Shown one piece after another: positions 23,905 through 33,234 of a DNA stretch of 64,000 nucleotides. The translations under genes were made by a program, and so were the position numbers. Positions within the stretch are counted from its first letter, which is position 1; every line of letters begins with the position of its first letter. The notes below the pieces were generated by a model. It searched no databases, had not been told where the DNA came from, and worked only from the letters and a program-made list of their open reading frames with translations. The DNA comes from Nocardioides sp. Soil805 (GTDB taxonomy: Bacteria; Actinomycetota; Actinomycetes; Propionibacteriales; Nocardioidaceae), in NCBI RefSeq assembly GCF_001429625.1, contig NZ_LMSU01000005.1:41783-105782 (forward strand), written 5' to 3'.

Positions 23905-25629
23905 ATGGCCGACCCCCGTGACGTCCTCTCCCCCGCCCTCTCCGCCGCGATCGCGCGCGCCCTGGGGCCGGACTTCGAGGGGACCGACCCGGTGCTGCGT
24001 CCCAGCCAGTACGCCGACGTGCAGGCCAACGCCGCGCTCGCGCTGGCCAAGCGGGTCGGCGCCAACCCGCGCGAGGTCGCCACCCGCGTGGTCGCGGAGC
24101 TGGGCGACCTGCCGGCCGCCGTGGAGATCAGCGGCCCGGGGTTCCTCAACCTCACCTACGACGACGCGTGGGTCACCTCCCTGCTCGGTGACCTCGCCGC
24201 GGACCCGCGGCTCGGGGTGCCGGTCCAGGAGACGCAGGTCGTGCCGATCGACTACAGCGCCCCCAACGTCGCCAAGGAGATGCACGTCGGCCACCTGCGC
24301 ACCACGGTGGTCGGCGACGCGCTGGCCCGCACGCTGGAGCACCTCGGCCACCGGGTCGTGCGGCAGAACCACATCGGCGACTGGGGCACCCCGTTCGGCA
24401 TGCTCATCGAGCACCTGCTGGCCGTCGGCGAGAACTCCGAGGAGGCGCTGCTCCTGGAGAGCGACCCCAACGCGTTCTACCAGGCGGCGCGGGCGCAGTT
24501 CGACGGCGACGAGGCGTTCGCGACGCGCGCCCGGGCCCGGGTGGTGGCCCTGCAGGCCGGCGACGAGGAGACCCTGCGGCTGTGGACCGAGCTGGTCGGG
24601 CTGTCGCGCCACTACTTCAACCGGATCTACAGCACCCTCGGCGTGACCCTCACCGACGACGACCTGGCGGGCGAGTCGACGTACAACGACGACCTGGCCG
24701 GGATCTGCGACGAGCTCGAGGCCAAGGGCCTGGCGACGATCAGCGACGGCGCACTGTGCGTCTTCCTCGACGGCTACACCGGGCGCGAGGGCAAGCCGCA
24801 GCCGCTCATCATCCGCAAGTCCGACGGCGGCTACGGCTACGCGACGACCGACCTCGCGACCATCCGGCACCGGGTCGAGCGACTCGGTGCGGACCGCTGC
24901 CTCTACGTCATCGGGGCGCCGCAGGCGCTGCACCTGGAGATGGTGTGGAAGACCGCCCGCCTGGCCGGCTGGCTGCCCGACCACGTCGAGGTCGTGCACG
25001 TGAAGATCGGCAACGTGCTGGGCGAGGACCGCAAGATCCTCCGGACGCGCTCCGGGGCGCCGCTGCGGCTGATGGCGCTGCTCGAGGAGGCGCAGGCCAA
25101 CGCCCGCCGCGAGGTGGACGCGAGCCGCCCCGAGCTGCCCGAGGAGACGCGCGCGGCCATCGCGCCCGTGGTCGGGATCGGTGCCGTGAAGTACGCCGAC
25201 CTGTCGGTCGCCCACGACTCGGAGTACGTCTTCGACCTCGACCGGATGCTCGCCTTCGTCGGCAACACCGGCCCCTACCTCCAGTACGCCACCGCACGGA
25301 TCCACTCGATCTTCCGCTCCGCGGGCGAGCCGCCGTCGTACGACGCCCCGATCACCCTCGGCGAGCCGGCGGAGCGCGCGCTCGCCCTGCGGCTGCTGTC
25401 CTTCGGCACCGTGGTCGCCGAGGTGGGCGACAGCCTGGAGCCGCACCGGCTCTGCACCTACCTCTTCGACCTGGCGCAGGACTTCTCGGGGTTCTACGAG
25501 CACTGCCCGGTGCTCAAGGCGGCCACCCCCGAGCTGCGCGCGTCGCGCCTCTCGCTGGCCGCACTGACGCTGGCCGTGCTGTCGCGGGGACTCGACCTGC
25601 TCGGGATCGAGACGCCTCCCCAGATGTGA
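23905..25629 (+). CDS. argS: Arginyl-tRNA synthetase
   Basis: 574 aa, class I. Arg-tRNA-synthetase N-terminal domain, the HIGH motif as HVGH at 127-130 with SAPNVAKEMHVGHLR, and the DALR anticodon-binding domain at the C-terminus (FSGFYEHCPVL). A canonical KMSK is absent, as in many ArgRS. The start ATG 23905 is set by the leaderless -10 at 23892-23897; the frame is open far upstream without coding character. Confidence 0.96.
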   Translation: MADPRDVLSPALSAAIARALGPDFEGTDPVLRPSQYADVQANAALALAKRVGANPREVATRVVAELGDLPAAVEISGPGFLNLTYDDAWVTSLLGDLAADPRLGVPVQETQVVPIDYSAPNVAKEMHVGHLRTTVVGDALARTLEHLGHRVVRQNHIGDWGTPFGMLIEHLLAVGENSEEALLLESDPNAFYQAARAQFDGDEAFATRARARVVALQAGDEETLRLWTELVGLSRHYFNRIYSTLGVTLTDDDLAGESTYNDDLAGICDELEAKGLATISDGALCVFLDGYTGREGKPQPLIIRKSDGGYGYATTDLATIRHRVERLGADRCLYVIGAPQALHLEMVWKTARLAGWLPDHVEVVHVKIGNVLGEDRKILRTRSGAPLRLMALLEEAQANARREVDASRPELPEETRAAIAPVVGIGAVKYADLSVAHDSEYVFDLDRMLAFVGNTGPYLQYATARIHSIFRSAGEPPSYDAPITLGEPAERALALRLLSFGTVVAEVGDSLEPHRLCTYLFDLAQDFSGFYEHCPVLKAATPELRASRLSLAALTLAVLSRGLDLLGIETPPQM

Positions 25630-25633
25630 CGCG

Positions 25634-26311
25634 TCAGGAGCCCGGCGGGCTGTCGCCGTGCTCCTCCCGCAGGCTGACCCACGCCGCACGCACGTGCGAG
25701 CGCATCACCGACTCGGCCCACTGGGCATCGCCCGCACGGAGCGCGTCCACGATCTCGTGGTGGTGGGCCAGGCTGCGCTGCATCGCCTCGCGTGAGTAGT
25801 GGGAGAAGGTCCGCCACACCAGCGGCACCTCGACCACGGACGACACCAGGCCGACGAGGCGGCCGTTGCCCGACGCCTCGAGGACCGCGCGGTGGAAGCG
25901 GTTGTTGAGCTCGGTGATGGCGTCGAGGTCGGGAGGATCGCGCCGTGCCTCGGCGTCCATCCGGTCCGCGAGCTCGTCGAGCAGGACGAGGTCGGCGAGG
26001 CCGGTGGCCGCGGCGAGACCGCACCCCCAGGGCTCGAGCTGCGAGCGCAGGCTGAAGATCTCGTCGAGGTCGTCGACCCCCCAGTCCTCGACCTGGACGC
26101 CGCGGTTGGGCTCGTGCCGGACGAGGCCCTCCGCCGCCAGCCGGCGCAGGGCCTCGCGCACCGGCGTACGGCTGACCCCGATGACCGCCGCGAGGTCGCC
26201 CTCGCGCAGCCACTCACCGCCCGCCCGCTCGCCACTCAGGATCTGTCGGCGGATGGTCAGGTAGGTGACCTCGGCGGCCTTGCCGACGTCGGAGCCCGCG
26301 TCCTGGGTCAT
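25634..26311 (-). CDS. GntR-family regulator (FCD/FadR-VanR subfamily)
   Basis: 225 aa. Winged helix with REGDLAAVIGVSRTPVREALRRLAAEGLV at about residues 36-64, then an all-helical FCD domain with the Asp/His residues of its usual metal site (NNRFHRAV, RSLAHHHEI, SHV). Such regulators sense carboxylic acids. The gene is divergent from the CoA transferase-hyuAB operon and is its likely regulator. A -10 TATCTT on the minus strand (26319-26324) ends 7 nt before the ATG. It converges on argS with 4 bp between the stops. Confidence 0.92.
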   Translation of the reverse strand: MTQDAGSDVGKAAEVTYLTIRRQILSGERAGGEWLREGDLAAVIGVSRTPVREALRRLAAEGLVRHEPNRGVQVEDWGVDDLDEIFSLRSQLEPWGCGLAAATGLADLVLLDELADRMDAEARRDPPDLDAITELNNRFHRAVLEASGNGRLVGLVSSVVEVPLVWRTFSHYSREAMQRSLAHHHEIVDALRAGDAQWAESVMRSHVRAAWVSLREEHGDSPPGS

Positions 26312-26343
26312 GGTCGCGAAGATAGCAGCGCCGGCATCCCCAG

Positions 26344-26355
26344 ATTGTATGCAAT
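26344..26355. promoter_or_regulatory. Candidate GntR operator
   Basis: ATTGTATGCAAT is one base short of the perfect palindrome ATTGTATACAAT, a typical FCD-GntR site. It lies between the regulator's -10 and the catabolic operon's -35. Its GTATGCA core recurs inverted (TGCATAC) at 26443-26449, inside the operon leader. Confidence 0.55.
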
Positions 26356-26369
26356 TGATGGGACACCCA

Positions 26370-26399
26370 TTGACGATCGTCCGCTCGTCTGGCTAGCGT
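26370..26399 (+). promoter_or_regulatory. Promoter of the catabolic operon
   Basis: TTGACG (26370-26375), an 18-bp spacer and TAGCGT (26394-26399). The start site would be near 26406, leaving a leader of about 58 nt that contains the second GTATGCA-type site. Confidence 0.55.
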
Positions 26400-26463
26400 C
26401 CGTGGAACACCCGGTGACCTGGCTCACATCAGAGGGCCGGTCTGCATACGAAAGGGCGTTCCG

Positions 26464-27669
26464 TTGTCGACGACCCCTCCCCTGCCCCTGGACGACCTGC
26501 GCGTCGTCGAGCTGGGCCAGCTCCTGGCCGGACCGTTCTGCGGCCAGCTCCTCGGGGACTTCGGGGCCCAGGTCATCAAGGTCGAGGACCCCGTCCACGG
26601 CGACCCGATGCGCCAGTGGGGCCGCGAGAAGCCCTACGGCCAGTCGCTGTGGTGGCCGGTGGTCGCCCGCAACAAGCAGTCGGTCACCGCCGACCTGCGC
26701 ACCGAGCGCGGCCAGGACCTCGTCCGCCGCCTGGTCGCCGACGCCGACGTCCTCATCGAGAACTTCCGTCCCGGCACCCTCGAGCGGTGGGGCCTGGCCC
26801 CCGAGACGCTGTGGGAGACCAACCCCGGCCTCGTCGTCACCCGGGTCACCGGCTTCGGCCAGACCGGGCCGTACGCCGCCCGCGCCGGCTACGGCTCGAT
26901 CGGCGAGGCGATGGGTGGCATCCGCTACGTGACCGGCGACCCGGACCGGCCCCCGGCCCGCGCCGGGGTCTCCCTCGGCGACTCGCTCGCGGCGACCTTC
27001 GCGTGCCTCGGCACGCTGGTGGCCCTCCACCAGCGCGGGCGCACCGGTCGCGGGCAGGTCGTCGACTCCGCGATCTACGAGGCCGTCCTGTCCCTCATGG
27101 AGTCGCTGGTGCCCGAGTGGCAGGTGGCGGGCTACCAGCGCGAGCGCACCGGCACCACCCTGCCCAACGTCTCGCCGAGCAACGTCTACCCCACCGCCGA
27201 CGGCGAGATGGTCCTGATCGCGGCCAACCAGGACACCGTGTTCCGACGGCTGGCCGAAGTCATGGGGCAACCCGGGCTCGCCACCCACGAGCACTACGCG
27301 ACCCACGGCGCCCGCGGGAAGTACATGGAGGAGCTCGACGGGCTCATCGCCGGGTGGAGCACGACGGTGGGGGCCGACGAGCTCCTGGAGCGCCTGCACG
27401 CCGGCGGCGTCCCCGCGGGTCGCATCTTCCGCGCCAAGGACATGCTGGCCGACGAGCACTTCGCCGCCCGCGAGGCCATCGTCCGCCTCGCCCACCCGGA
27501 CCTGGGCGAGTTCGCGATGCACAACGTCGCCCCCAAGCTCTCGGAGAGCCCCGGATCGGTCCGGCACGTCGGACCGGCGCTGGGCGAGCACAACGACGCC
27601 GTCTACCGCGGCCTGCTGGGGCTGGGTGACGACGAGCTGTCGTCCCTGCGCGCCGACGGCGTCATCTGA
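26464..27669 (+). CDS. Class III (CaiB/BaiF, Frc-type) CoA transferase
   Basis: 401 aa. Family III CoA transferases move CoA between carboxylic acids through an aspartyl thioester; the catalytic Asp is Asp173 in SLGDSLAA. Other family features are LLAGPFCGQLLGDFGAQVIKVE near the N-terminus and ENFRPGTLERWGL. No ATG or GTG gives the full N-terminus; TTG at 26464 with AAAGG upstream is the best start. First gene of the five-gene catabolic operon. The substrate acid is unknown. Confidence 0.9.
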   Translation: MSTTPPLPLDDLRVVELGQLLAGPFCGQLLGDFGAQVIKVEDPVHGDPMRQWGREKPYGQSLWWPVVARNKQSVTADLRTERGQDLVRRLVADADVLIENFRPGTLERWGLAPETLWETNPGLVVTRVTGFGQTGPYAARAGYGSIGEAMGGIRYVTGDPDRPPARAGVSLGDSLAATFACLGTLVALHQRGRTGRGQVVDSAIYEAVLSLMESLVPEWQVAGYQRERTGTTLPNVSPSNVYPTADGEMVLIAANQDTVFRRLAEVMGQPGLATHEHYATHGARGKYMEELDGLIAGWSTTVGADELLERLHAGGVPAGRIFRAKDMLADEHFAAREAIVRLAHPDLGEFAMHNVAPKLSESPGSVRHVGPALGEHNDAVYRGLLGLGDDELSSLRADGVI

Positions 27670-27712
27670 CCACAGCACCGCGACCACAGCACCGACCACG
27701 AGGAGAGCACCC

Positions 27713-29791
27713 ATGACCTACCGGCTCGGAGTCGACGTGGGCGGCACGTTCACCGACATCCTGCTCATCGACGAGGACACCGGCGCGACGTACCGCGCCA
27801 AGACCTCCTCCACGCCCGAGGACCAGTCCGTGGGGGTGCTCCGCGGCATCGACCAGGCCTGCACGGCCGCCGGCATCGAGCGGACCGCGGTCGGCGACGT
27901 CTTCCACGGGACCACCGTGGCGACCAACGCGATCCTCGAGGGCAAGGGCGCCCGGGTCGGGCTGGTCACGACCCACGGCTTCCGCCAGGTGCTGCAGATC
28001 GCCCGGTCGTTCGTCCCCGGCGGCCTGGCGGGCTGGATCATCTGGCCCAAGCCGGAGCCGCTCGCAGCACTCGAGGACACCGTCGAGGTCCGCGGCCGGA
28101 TCGGCAGCGACGGCGCCGTGGTCGCCGAGCTGGACGAGGACGACGTCCGCGCGCAGCTGCGCGCGCTGGCCGGACGCGGCATCGAGGCCCTGAGCATCAG
28201 CCTCATCAACTCCTACGCCAACCCCGCGCACGAGCAGCGGGTCGGCGAGATCGCCGCGGAGGAGCTGCCCGGGCTCGCGGTGTCGCTGTCCTCCTCGGTG
28301 CTGCCCGAGCTGCGGGAGTACGAGCGGACCATCACCACCGTCGCCAACGCCGCGGTGCAGCCGCAGGTGAAGCGCTACGTCGCGAACCTCGAGGGCCAGC
28401 TGCGCGACTCCGGGGTCACCGGCTCCCTTTCCATCCTGCGCAGCGACGGCGGCCTGGTCTCCGCCGCCGTGGCCTCCGACAACCCCGTCAACCTGCTGCT
28501 GTCCGGTCCGGCCGGCGGGGTCACCGGGGCGGCCTGGGTGGCCGCGCAGACCGGCCACCGGGACTTCCTCACCTTCGACATGGGCGGCACGTCGACCGAC
28601 GTGGCGCTCGTCGAGGACCTCACCCCCCGCATCGGTCGCGAGACCACCGTCGGCGACCTCAAGGTCCGCGCGACCTCGGTCGACGTCCGCACGGTGGGCG
28701 CCGGCGGGGGGTCGATCGCGCACGTCCCGCCGCTCACGCAGGCGCTGCGGGTCGGACCGCAGTCGGCGGGCGCCGCCCCCGGCCCCGCGGCGTACGCCGC
28801 CGGCGGGACGGAGCCGACGGTGACCGACGCCAACGTGGTGCTCGGCCACCTGCCGAGCGCGCTGGCCGGCGGCGAGGTCACCCTGGACCCCGACGCGGCC
28901 CGCGCCGCGGTGAAGTCCATCGCCGACGCCACCGGGCTGGACTCGGTCGAGGCGGCCGCTGCCGGGATCATCGACATCGTCAACGAGAACATGTTCGGCG
29001 CCCTGCGGCTGGTCTCGGTGCAGCAGGGCTTCGACCCCCGCGACTTCGCCCTCGTGGCCTTCGGCGGCGCCGGTCCGCTGCACGCCAACGCGCTGGGGAG
29101 GCTGACCGGCTCCTGGCCGGTGATCATCCCGCCGTCGCCCGGCGTGCTCTGCGCGTACGGCGACGCGACGACCAGCCTGCGCGACGAGGCGGTGCGCACG
29201 CTCGTACGACGCTTCTCCGAGCTGACCGACGACGGGCTGCGCGCCATCCTGGACGACCTGGCGGCGTCGGCGCGCGGGACGCTCACCGCGGAGGGGGTGC
29301 CCGAGGACGACCTCGTGGTGACCTACTCGGCCGACCTGCGCTACCACGGCCAGGGCTTCGAGATCCCCGTGACGCTCGACATCGACGCCTTCGACGGCCA
29401 GGGCGGTGGGCTCGCCGCGCTCGGCAAGGCCTTCGACACCGACCACGACCGGTTGTTCTCCTTCGTCCTCGATGCCGAGCACGAGCTGGTGACGCTGCGC
29501 GCCACCGCCGACGCCCCCCGCCCGGAGGTGGGAGCCGTCGAGCTCGAGCAGGGCGGCCCCGACCCGGCGGCCGCCCGCCTCCAGACGCACCAGATCTGGT
29601 CCGACGGCGGTCTCGTCGACGCGGACGTCTACGACCGGTCCCTGCTGCGGGCGGGCAACGTGGTCGTCGGGCCGGCCGTGATCACCGAGATGGACTCGAC
29701 GACCCTCGTGCTGCGCGACCACGCCGCCACCGTCCATCCCAGCGGCAGCCTCCTCATCCGACCCGTCGACCAGCAGAGCCAGGAGGGCTGA
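27713..29791 (+). CDS. hyuA: Hydantoinase/oxoprolinase subunit A (ATP-dependent)
   Basis: 692 aa. ASKHA ATPase with phosphate-1 motif GVDVGGTFTD (residues 6-15) and GTTVATNAILEGKGARVGLVTT. Together with HyuB it hydrolyses the ring amide of hydantoins, oxoproline, lactams or related rings at the expense of ATP; homologs also carboxylate ketones. Preceded by AGGAGAG 6 nt before the ATG. It is followed by hyuB after 3 bp, so the two are translated together. Confidence 0.93.
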   Translation: MTYRLGVDVGGTFTDILLIDEDTGATYRAKTSSTPEDQSVGVLRGIDQACTAAGIERTAVGDVFHGTTVATNAILEGKGARVGLVTTHGFRQVLQIARSFVPGGLAGWIIWPKPEPLAALEDTVEVRGRIGSDGAVVAELDEDDVRAQLRALAGRGIEALSISLINSYANPAHEQRVGEIAAEELPGLAVSLSSSVLPELREYERTITTVANAAVQPQVKRYVANLEGQLRDSGVTGSLSILRSDGGLVSAAVASDNPVNLLLSGPAGGVTGAAWVAAQTGHRDFLTFDMGGTSTDVALVEDLTPRIGRETTVGDLKVRATSVDVRTVGAGGGSIAHVPPLTQALRVGPQSAGAAPGPAAYAAGGTEPTVTDANVVLGHLPSALAGGEVTLDPDAARAAVKSIADATGLDSVEAAAAGIIDIVNENMFGALRLVSVQQGFDPRDFALVAFGGAGPLHANALGRLTGSWPVIIPPSPGVLCAYGDATTSLRDEAVRTLVRRFSELTDDGLRAILDDLAASARGTLTAEGVPEDDLVVTYSADLRYHGQGFEIPVTLDIDAFDGQGGGLAALGKAFDTDHDRLFSFVLDAEHELVTLRATADAPRPEVGAVELEQGGPDPAAARLQTHQIWSDGGLVDADVYDRSLLRAGNVVVGPAVITEMDSTTLVLRDHAATVHPSGSLLIRPVDQQSQEG

Positions 29792-29794
29792 GCC

Positions 29795-31666
29795 ATGGCA
29801 CGCCTGATCGAGACCAACACCACCCCCCTGCAGCGCGTGGAGGTCGACCTCGTCACCCTCGACCTCGTCGAAAACGCGCTGCGCAACGCCCGGTTCGAGA
29901 TGGACGAGGTGCTCTTCCGCACCGCGCTCTCGCCGGGCATCCGCGAGCAGCACGACGAGTTCCCGCTCATCGCCAACCGCGACGGGAAGATGATGGTGGG
30001 GCAGTTCGGGCTGTCCATCCCCGACTTCCTCGACAACTTCGACGGCACCATCGAGGAGGGCGACGTCCTGCTGACGTCCGACCCCTACTCGTGCGGAGCG
30101 GCGATCAGCCACGCCAACGACTGGCTGGTCGTGATGCCGATCTTCTTCGAGGGCCGCATCGTCGGCTGGTCCTCGATGTTCGGCCACATGTCGGACGTCG
30201 GCGGCAAGTCGCCGGCGTCGATGCCGACCGACGCGCGCACCATCTTCGAGGAGGGCGTCGTCATCCCGCCCTTCCGGCTCTACAAGGCGGGGGTCCTCGA
30301 CGACGACGCACTGCGGATCATCCTCAACCAGGTCCGCAAGCCCGACTGGAACCGTGCGGACCTCAACGGGATCGTGGCGGCGTGCCGCACCGCGGCCCGC
30401 CGGGTGCAGGAGCTGTGCGCCCGCTTCGGCGTCGACACCTACGACTCCGCCCTCGAGGCGCTGCTCGACCGCAACTACCGGGCCATGAAGACCCTGCTCG
30501 CGATGGTGTTCGAGGAGGGGAAGACCCTGTCGTTCACCGACTACATCTGCGACGACGGCCTCGGCTACGGCCCCTACGAGCTCAAGCTGAGCCTCACCCG
30601 CACCGGCGACAAGGTGCTGCTCGACTTCACCGGGAGCAGCCCACAGGCGCAGGGGCCGATCAACTACTACATCAACGAGAACCTGGTCCGGATGTTCTTC
30701 GGGATCTACATGATCACCGTGGCGGACCCGCAGATCCTGTGGAACGACGGCTTCTACCCGCTCGTCGACGTGGAGATCCCCGACGACTCGTTCTGGAAGC
30801 CGCAGTACCCCGCCGCGCTGAACGCCCGCAACCACGGCATCGGCCGGGTCTTCGACCTCTTCGGCGGCCTGCTCGGCCAGACCAACCCCGACCTGCTCAA
30901 CGCCGCCGGCTTCTCCTCCTCGCCGCACTTCATGTTCTCCGGCACCTACGGAGAGGGCGACCGCAAGGGCGAGTGGTTCCAGCTGTACTCGATCGGCTTC
31001 GGCGGCATCCCGGGCCGGCCCATCGGGGACGGTCCGGACGGCCACTCGCTGTGGCCCTCCTTCGTCAACATCCCCTGCGAGTACCTCGAGTCCTACTACC
31101 CGTTGCGCATCGAGCGCTGGGAGACGGTGGCCGACACCGGTGGCGCGGGGGTGCACCGCGGCGGCAACGGCGTCGACGTGGCCTACCGCTTCCTGGAGGC
31201 CGGCACGATCGCCATCCACGACGACCGCTGGCTCACCTACCCGTGGGGGGTCAACGGCGGCGAGCCCGGCGCTCGCGGACGCAAGTGGCTCGAGCGGGCC
31301 GACGGCACGACGGAGGTCCTGGGCAGCAAGGTGCACGACGTACCGGTGGCGCGGGGCGACCTGCTGCACTTCGTGACGTGGGGTGGCGGCGGCTGGGGCG
31401 ACCCGCTCGCCCGGGACCCCGAGCTGGTCGGCCTCGAGGTCCGGCGCGGGCTGGTGAGCGCCGAGGGCGCCCGACGGTACGGCGTGGTCTGCGACGACAC
31501 GGGCACCGTCGACACCGGCGCCACCGAGTCGCTCCGCACCGAGCTGGGTGAGGGGCGCCCGCAGCCGCTGCCGACCTTCGACATGGGACCGCCGCTCGAG
31601 ACGATCCTCGAGCGCTGCCTCGAGGAGACCGGCCTGCCCGCCCCGCAACCACCGATCCCCCGGTGA
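29795..31666 (+). CDS. hyuB: Hydantoinase/oxoprolinase subunit B
   Basis: 623 aa. Carries the HyuB metal-site region (SHANDWLVVMPIFF, GHMSDVGG) and the Gly-rich C-terminus (GGAGVHRGGNGV, TWGGGGWGDP). It is the catalytic partner of HyuA in ring opening. AGGAGG lies 8 nt upstream of the ATG, inside the end of hyuA. The length is somewhat above the usual 520-580 aa, owing to the C-terminal extension after GGGGWGDP (about 80 residues). Confidence 0.92.
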   Translation: MARLIETNTTPLQRVEVDLVTLDLVENALRNARFEMDEVLFRTALSPGIREQHDEFPLIANRDGKMMVGQFGLSIPDFLDNFDGTIEEGDVLLTSDPYSCGAAISHANDWLVVMPIFFEGRIVGWSSMFGHMSDVGGKSPASMPTDARTIFEEGVVIPPFRLYKAGVLDDDALRIILNQVRKPDWNRADLNGIVAACRTAARRVQELCARFGVDTYDSALEALLDRNYRAMKTLLAMVFEEGKTLSFTDYICDDGLGYGPYELKLSLTRTGDKVLLDFTGSSPQAQGPINYYINENLVRMFFGIYMITVADPQILWNDGFYPLVDVEIPDDSFWKPQYPAALNARNHGIGRVFDLFGGLLGQTNPDLLNAAGFSSSPHFMFSGTYGEGDRKGEWFQLYSIGFGGIPGRPIGDGPDGHSLWPSFVNIPCEYLESYYPLRIERWETVADTGGAGVHRGGNGVDVAYRFLEAGTIAIHDDRWLTYPWGVNGGEPGARGRKWLERADGTTEVLGSKVHDVPVARGDLLHFVTWGGGGWGDPLARDPELVGLEVRRGLVSAEGARRYGVVCDDTGTVDTGATESLRTELGEGRPQPLPTFDMGPPLETILERCLEETGLPAPQPPIPR

Positions 31667-31672
31667 CCCGTC

Positions 31673-32320
31673 GTGGCTGACGACCTCTCCCTGTCCCGGC
31701 CGGACGAGCCCTTCGGGGGCTCGCTCCGCCCGGGGACCACGCCCGTGGTCCTGGCCGTCGACATGATGCGCGCCTACTTCGACCCCTCCAGCGCGCTGTG
31801 CCTGCCCGACGACGCCTGCCTGCGGTCCGCCTCCCGGGTGCTCGCACGGGCCCGTGAGCACGGTGTCCCCGTGGTGCACACCCGCGTCCGCTACGGGGCC
31901 GAGGGGGTGGACGGAGGCGTGTTCTTCCGCAAGGTGCCCGCCCTGCAGGAGCTCGTCGGGGACGGGCCGATGGGCGAGCTGATGTCCCCGGTGGCCCCGG
32001 TCGGCGACGAGCTGGTGGTCGTCAAGCAGTACGCCAGCGCGTTCTTCGGCACCTCGCTCGCCTCCACCCTGCACGCCCGCGGCGTGGACACGGTCGTCGT
32101 GGTGGGGGTGAGCACCAGCGGCTGCATCCGGGCCAGCGCCGTCGACGCGATCCAGCACGGCTTCGTGCCCCTGGTGGTGGCGGACGCCGTCGGGGACCGG
32201 GAGCCCGGCCCCCACGAGTCGAACCTCCATGACCTGCGCACCAAGTACGCCGAGGTGGTCGACGAGGCGACGGCGCTCGACTACCTCGCCGACCCGCGCG
32301 GACCGTGGGGCCCCCGGTGA
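31673..32320 (+). CDS. Isochorismatase-fold cysteine amidohydrolase
   Basis: 215 aa. The catalytic triad of the cysteine-hydrolase branch is complete: Asp30 (LAVDMM), Lys118 (VVKQY) and Cys151 (STSGCIRA). The nearest characterised relative by context is N-carbamoylsarcosine amidohydrolase, which works after ATP-dependent N-methylhydantoinase. GTG start 6 bp after hyuB. In this operon it would remove ammonia or a carbamoyl group from the ring-opened product. Confidence 0.9.
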   Translation: MADDLSLSRPDEPFGGSLRPGTTPVVLAVDMMRAYFDPSSALCLPDDACLRSASRVLARAREHGVPVVHTRVRYGAEGVDGGVFFRKVPALQELVGDGPMGELMSPVAPVGDELVVVKQYASAFFGTSLASTLHARGVDTVVVVGVSTSGCIRASAVDAIQHGFVPLVVADAVGDREPGPHESNLHDLRTKYAEVVDEATALDYLADPRGPWGPR

Positions 32321-33234
32321 CGGCGCCGATGACGGCACCGGCCGCGGTGTCCATCCTCGAGGTCGCGCCGCGGGACGGCCTGCAGAACGAGCAGACGATC
32401 CTCTCCACCGACGACAAGGTCGAGCTGGTCGCGCGCGCGGTGCGGGCCGGGGCCCGTCGCATCGAGGTGACCAGCTTCGTCAACCCGGCGCGCGTCCCCC
32501 AGATGGCCGACGCCGACGAGGTGATGGCCGCCCTCCCCCGCCCGGAGGGGGTCAGCTACGCCGGCCTCGTGATGAACGACCGCGGCCTCGACCGGGCCCT
32601 GGCCGCCGGGGTCGACGAGGTCGACGTCGTCGTCGTGGCGACCGACACCTTCTGCCTGCGCAACCAGGGCGTGCCCACCGCCGAGGCGTGCCTGCGGGCC
32701 GCCGCGCTGGTCGGTCGGGCCCGCGAGGCCGGGGTCCTCACCACCGTGACGATCGGGGCCGCCTTCGGCTGCCCCTTCGAGGGCGAGGTGGCCGAGGAGC
32801 GGCTCCGCGAGGTGCTGCTCCGCGTCGTGGACGCCGGCCCCGACGAGCTGGCGCTGGCCGACACGATCGGGGTCGCCGTGCCGAGCGAGGTCACGACCCG
32901 GCTCGGCCACGCCGCCGCGGTGGCAGGTCCCGACGTACCCCTGCGCCTGCACCTGCACGACACCCGGCACACCGGCGTCGCGAACGCCGTGGCGGCGCAC
33001 GCGGCCGGGGTCCGGACCCTCGACGCGAGCATCGGCGGCACGGGTGGGTGCCCCTTCGCCCCCAACGCGACCGGCAACGTGGCCACCGAGGACCTCGTCT
33101 ACCTCTTCGACCGGATGGGCGTCAGCACCGGGGTCGACCTGGCCACCACGACCGCGACCACGCGCTGGCTGGAGGAGCGGCTGGGCAAGCGCCTGCCCGG
33201 CGCCCTCCTGCGGGCCGGCGGCTTCCCGGGCTAG
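32317..33234 (+). CDS. HMG-CoA lyase-like aldolase
   Basis: 305 aa from GTG 32317, which overlaps the previous stop by 4 bp (GTGA); an upstream GTG at 32305 is possible. TIM-barrel HMGL family: Arg19-Asp20 (PRDGLQNE), EVTSF, metal-binding HLHDT and the active-site Cys loop GGTGGCPFAPNATGN. The family cleaves 3-hydroxy-3-methylglutaryl-CoA to acetyl-CoA and acetoacetate, with variants for other 3-hydroxyacyl-CoAs. The stop overlaps the MerR stop from the opposite strand by 4 bp. Confidence 0.92.
   Translation: MTAPMTAPAAVSILEVAPRDGLQNEQTILSTDDKVELVARAVRAGARRIEVTSFVNPARVPQMADADEVMAALPRPEGVSYAGLVMNDRGLDRALAAGVDEVDVVVVATDTFCLRNQGVPTAEACLRAAALVGRAREAGVLTTVTIGAAFGCPFEGEVAEERLREVLLRVVDAGPDELALADTIGVAVPSEVTTRLGHAAAVAGPDVPLRLHLHDTRHTGVANAVAAHAAGVRTLDASIGGTGGCPFAPNATGNVATEDLVYLFDRMGVSTGVDLATTTATTRWLEERLGKRLPGALLRAGGFPG

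Noticed and set aside
22951..25689. 912-codon minus-strand frame across argS and the phosphotransferase
   Set aside because: Only the part from 23880 down has a known domain (APH family); the rest is antisense to argS and low in complexity.
27662..32338. 1558-codon open frame antisense to the catabolic operon
   Set aside because: It is the complement of well-recognised genes; long antisense frames are expected where third codon positions are almost always G or C. The translation has no domain and a biased His/Arg/Gly/Val composition.
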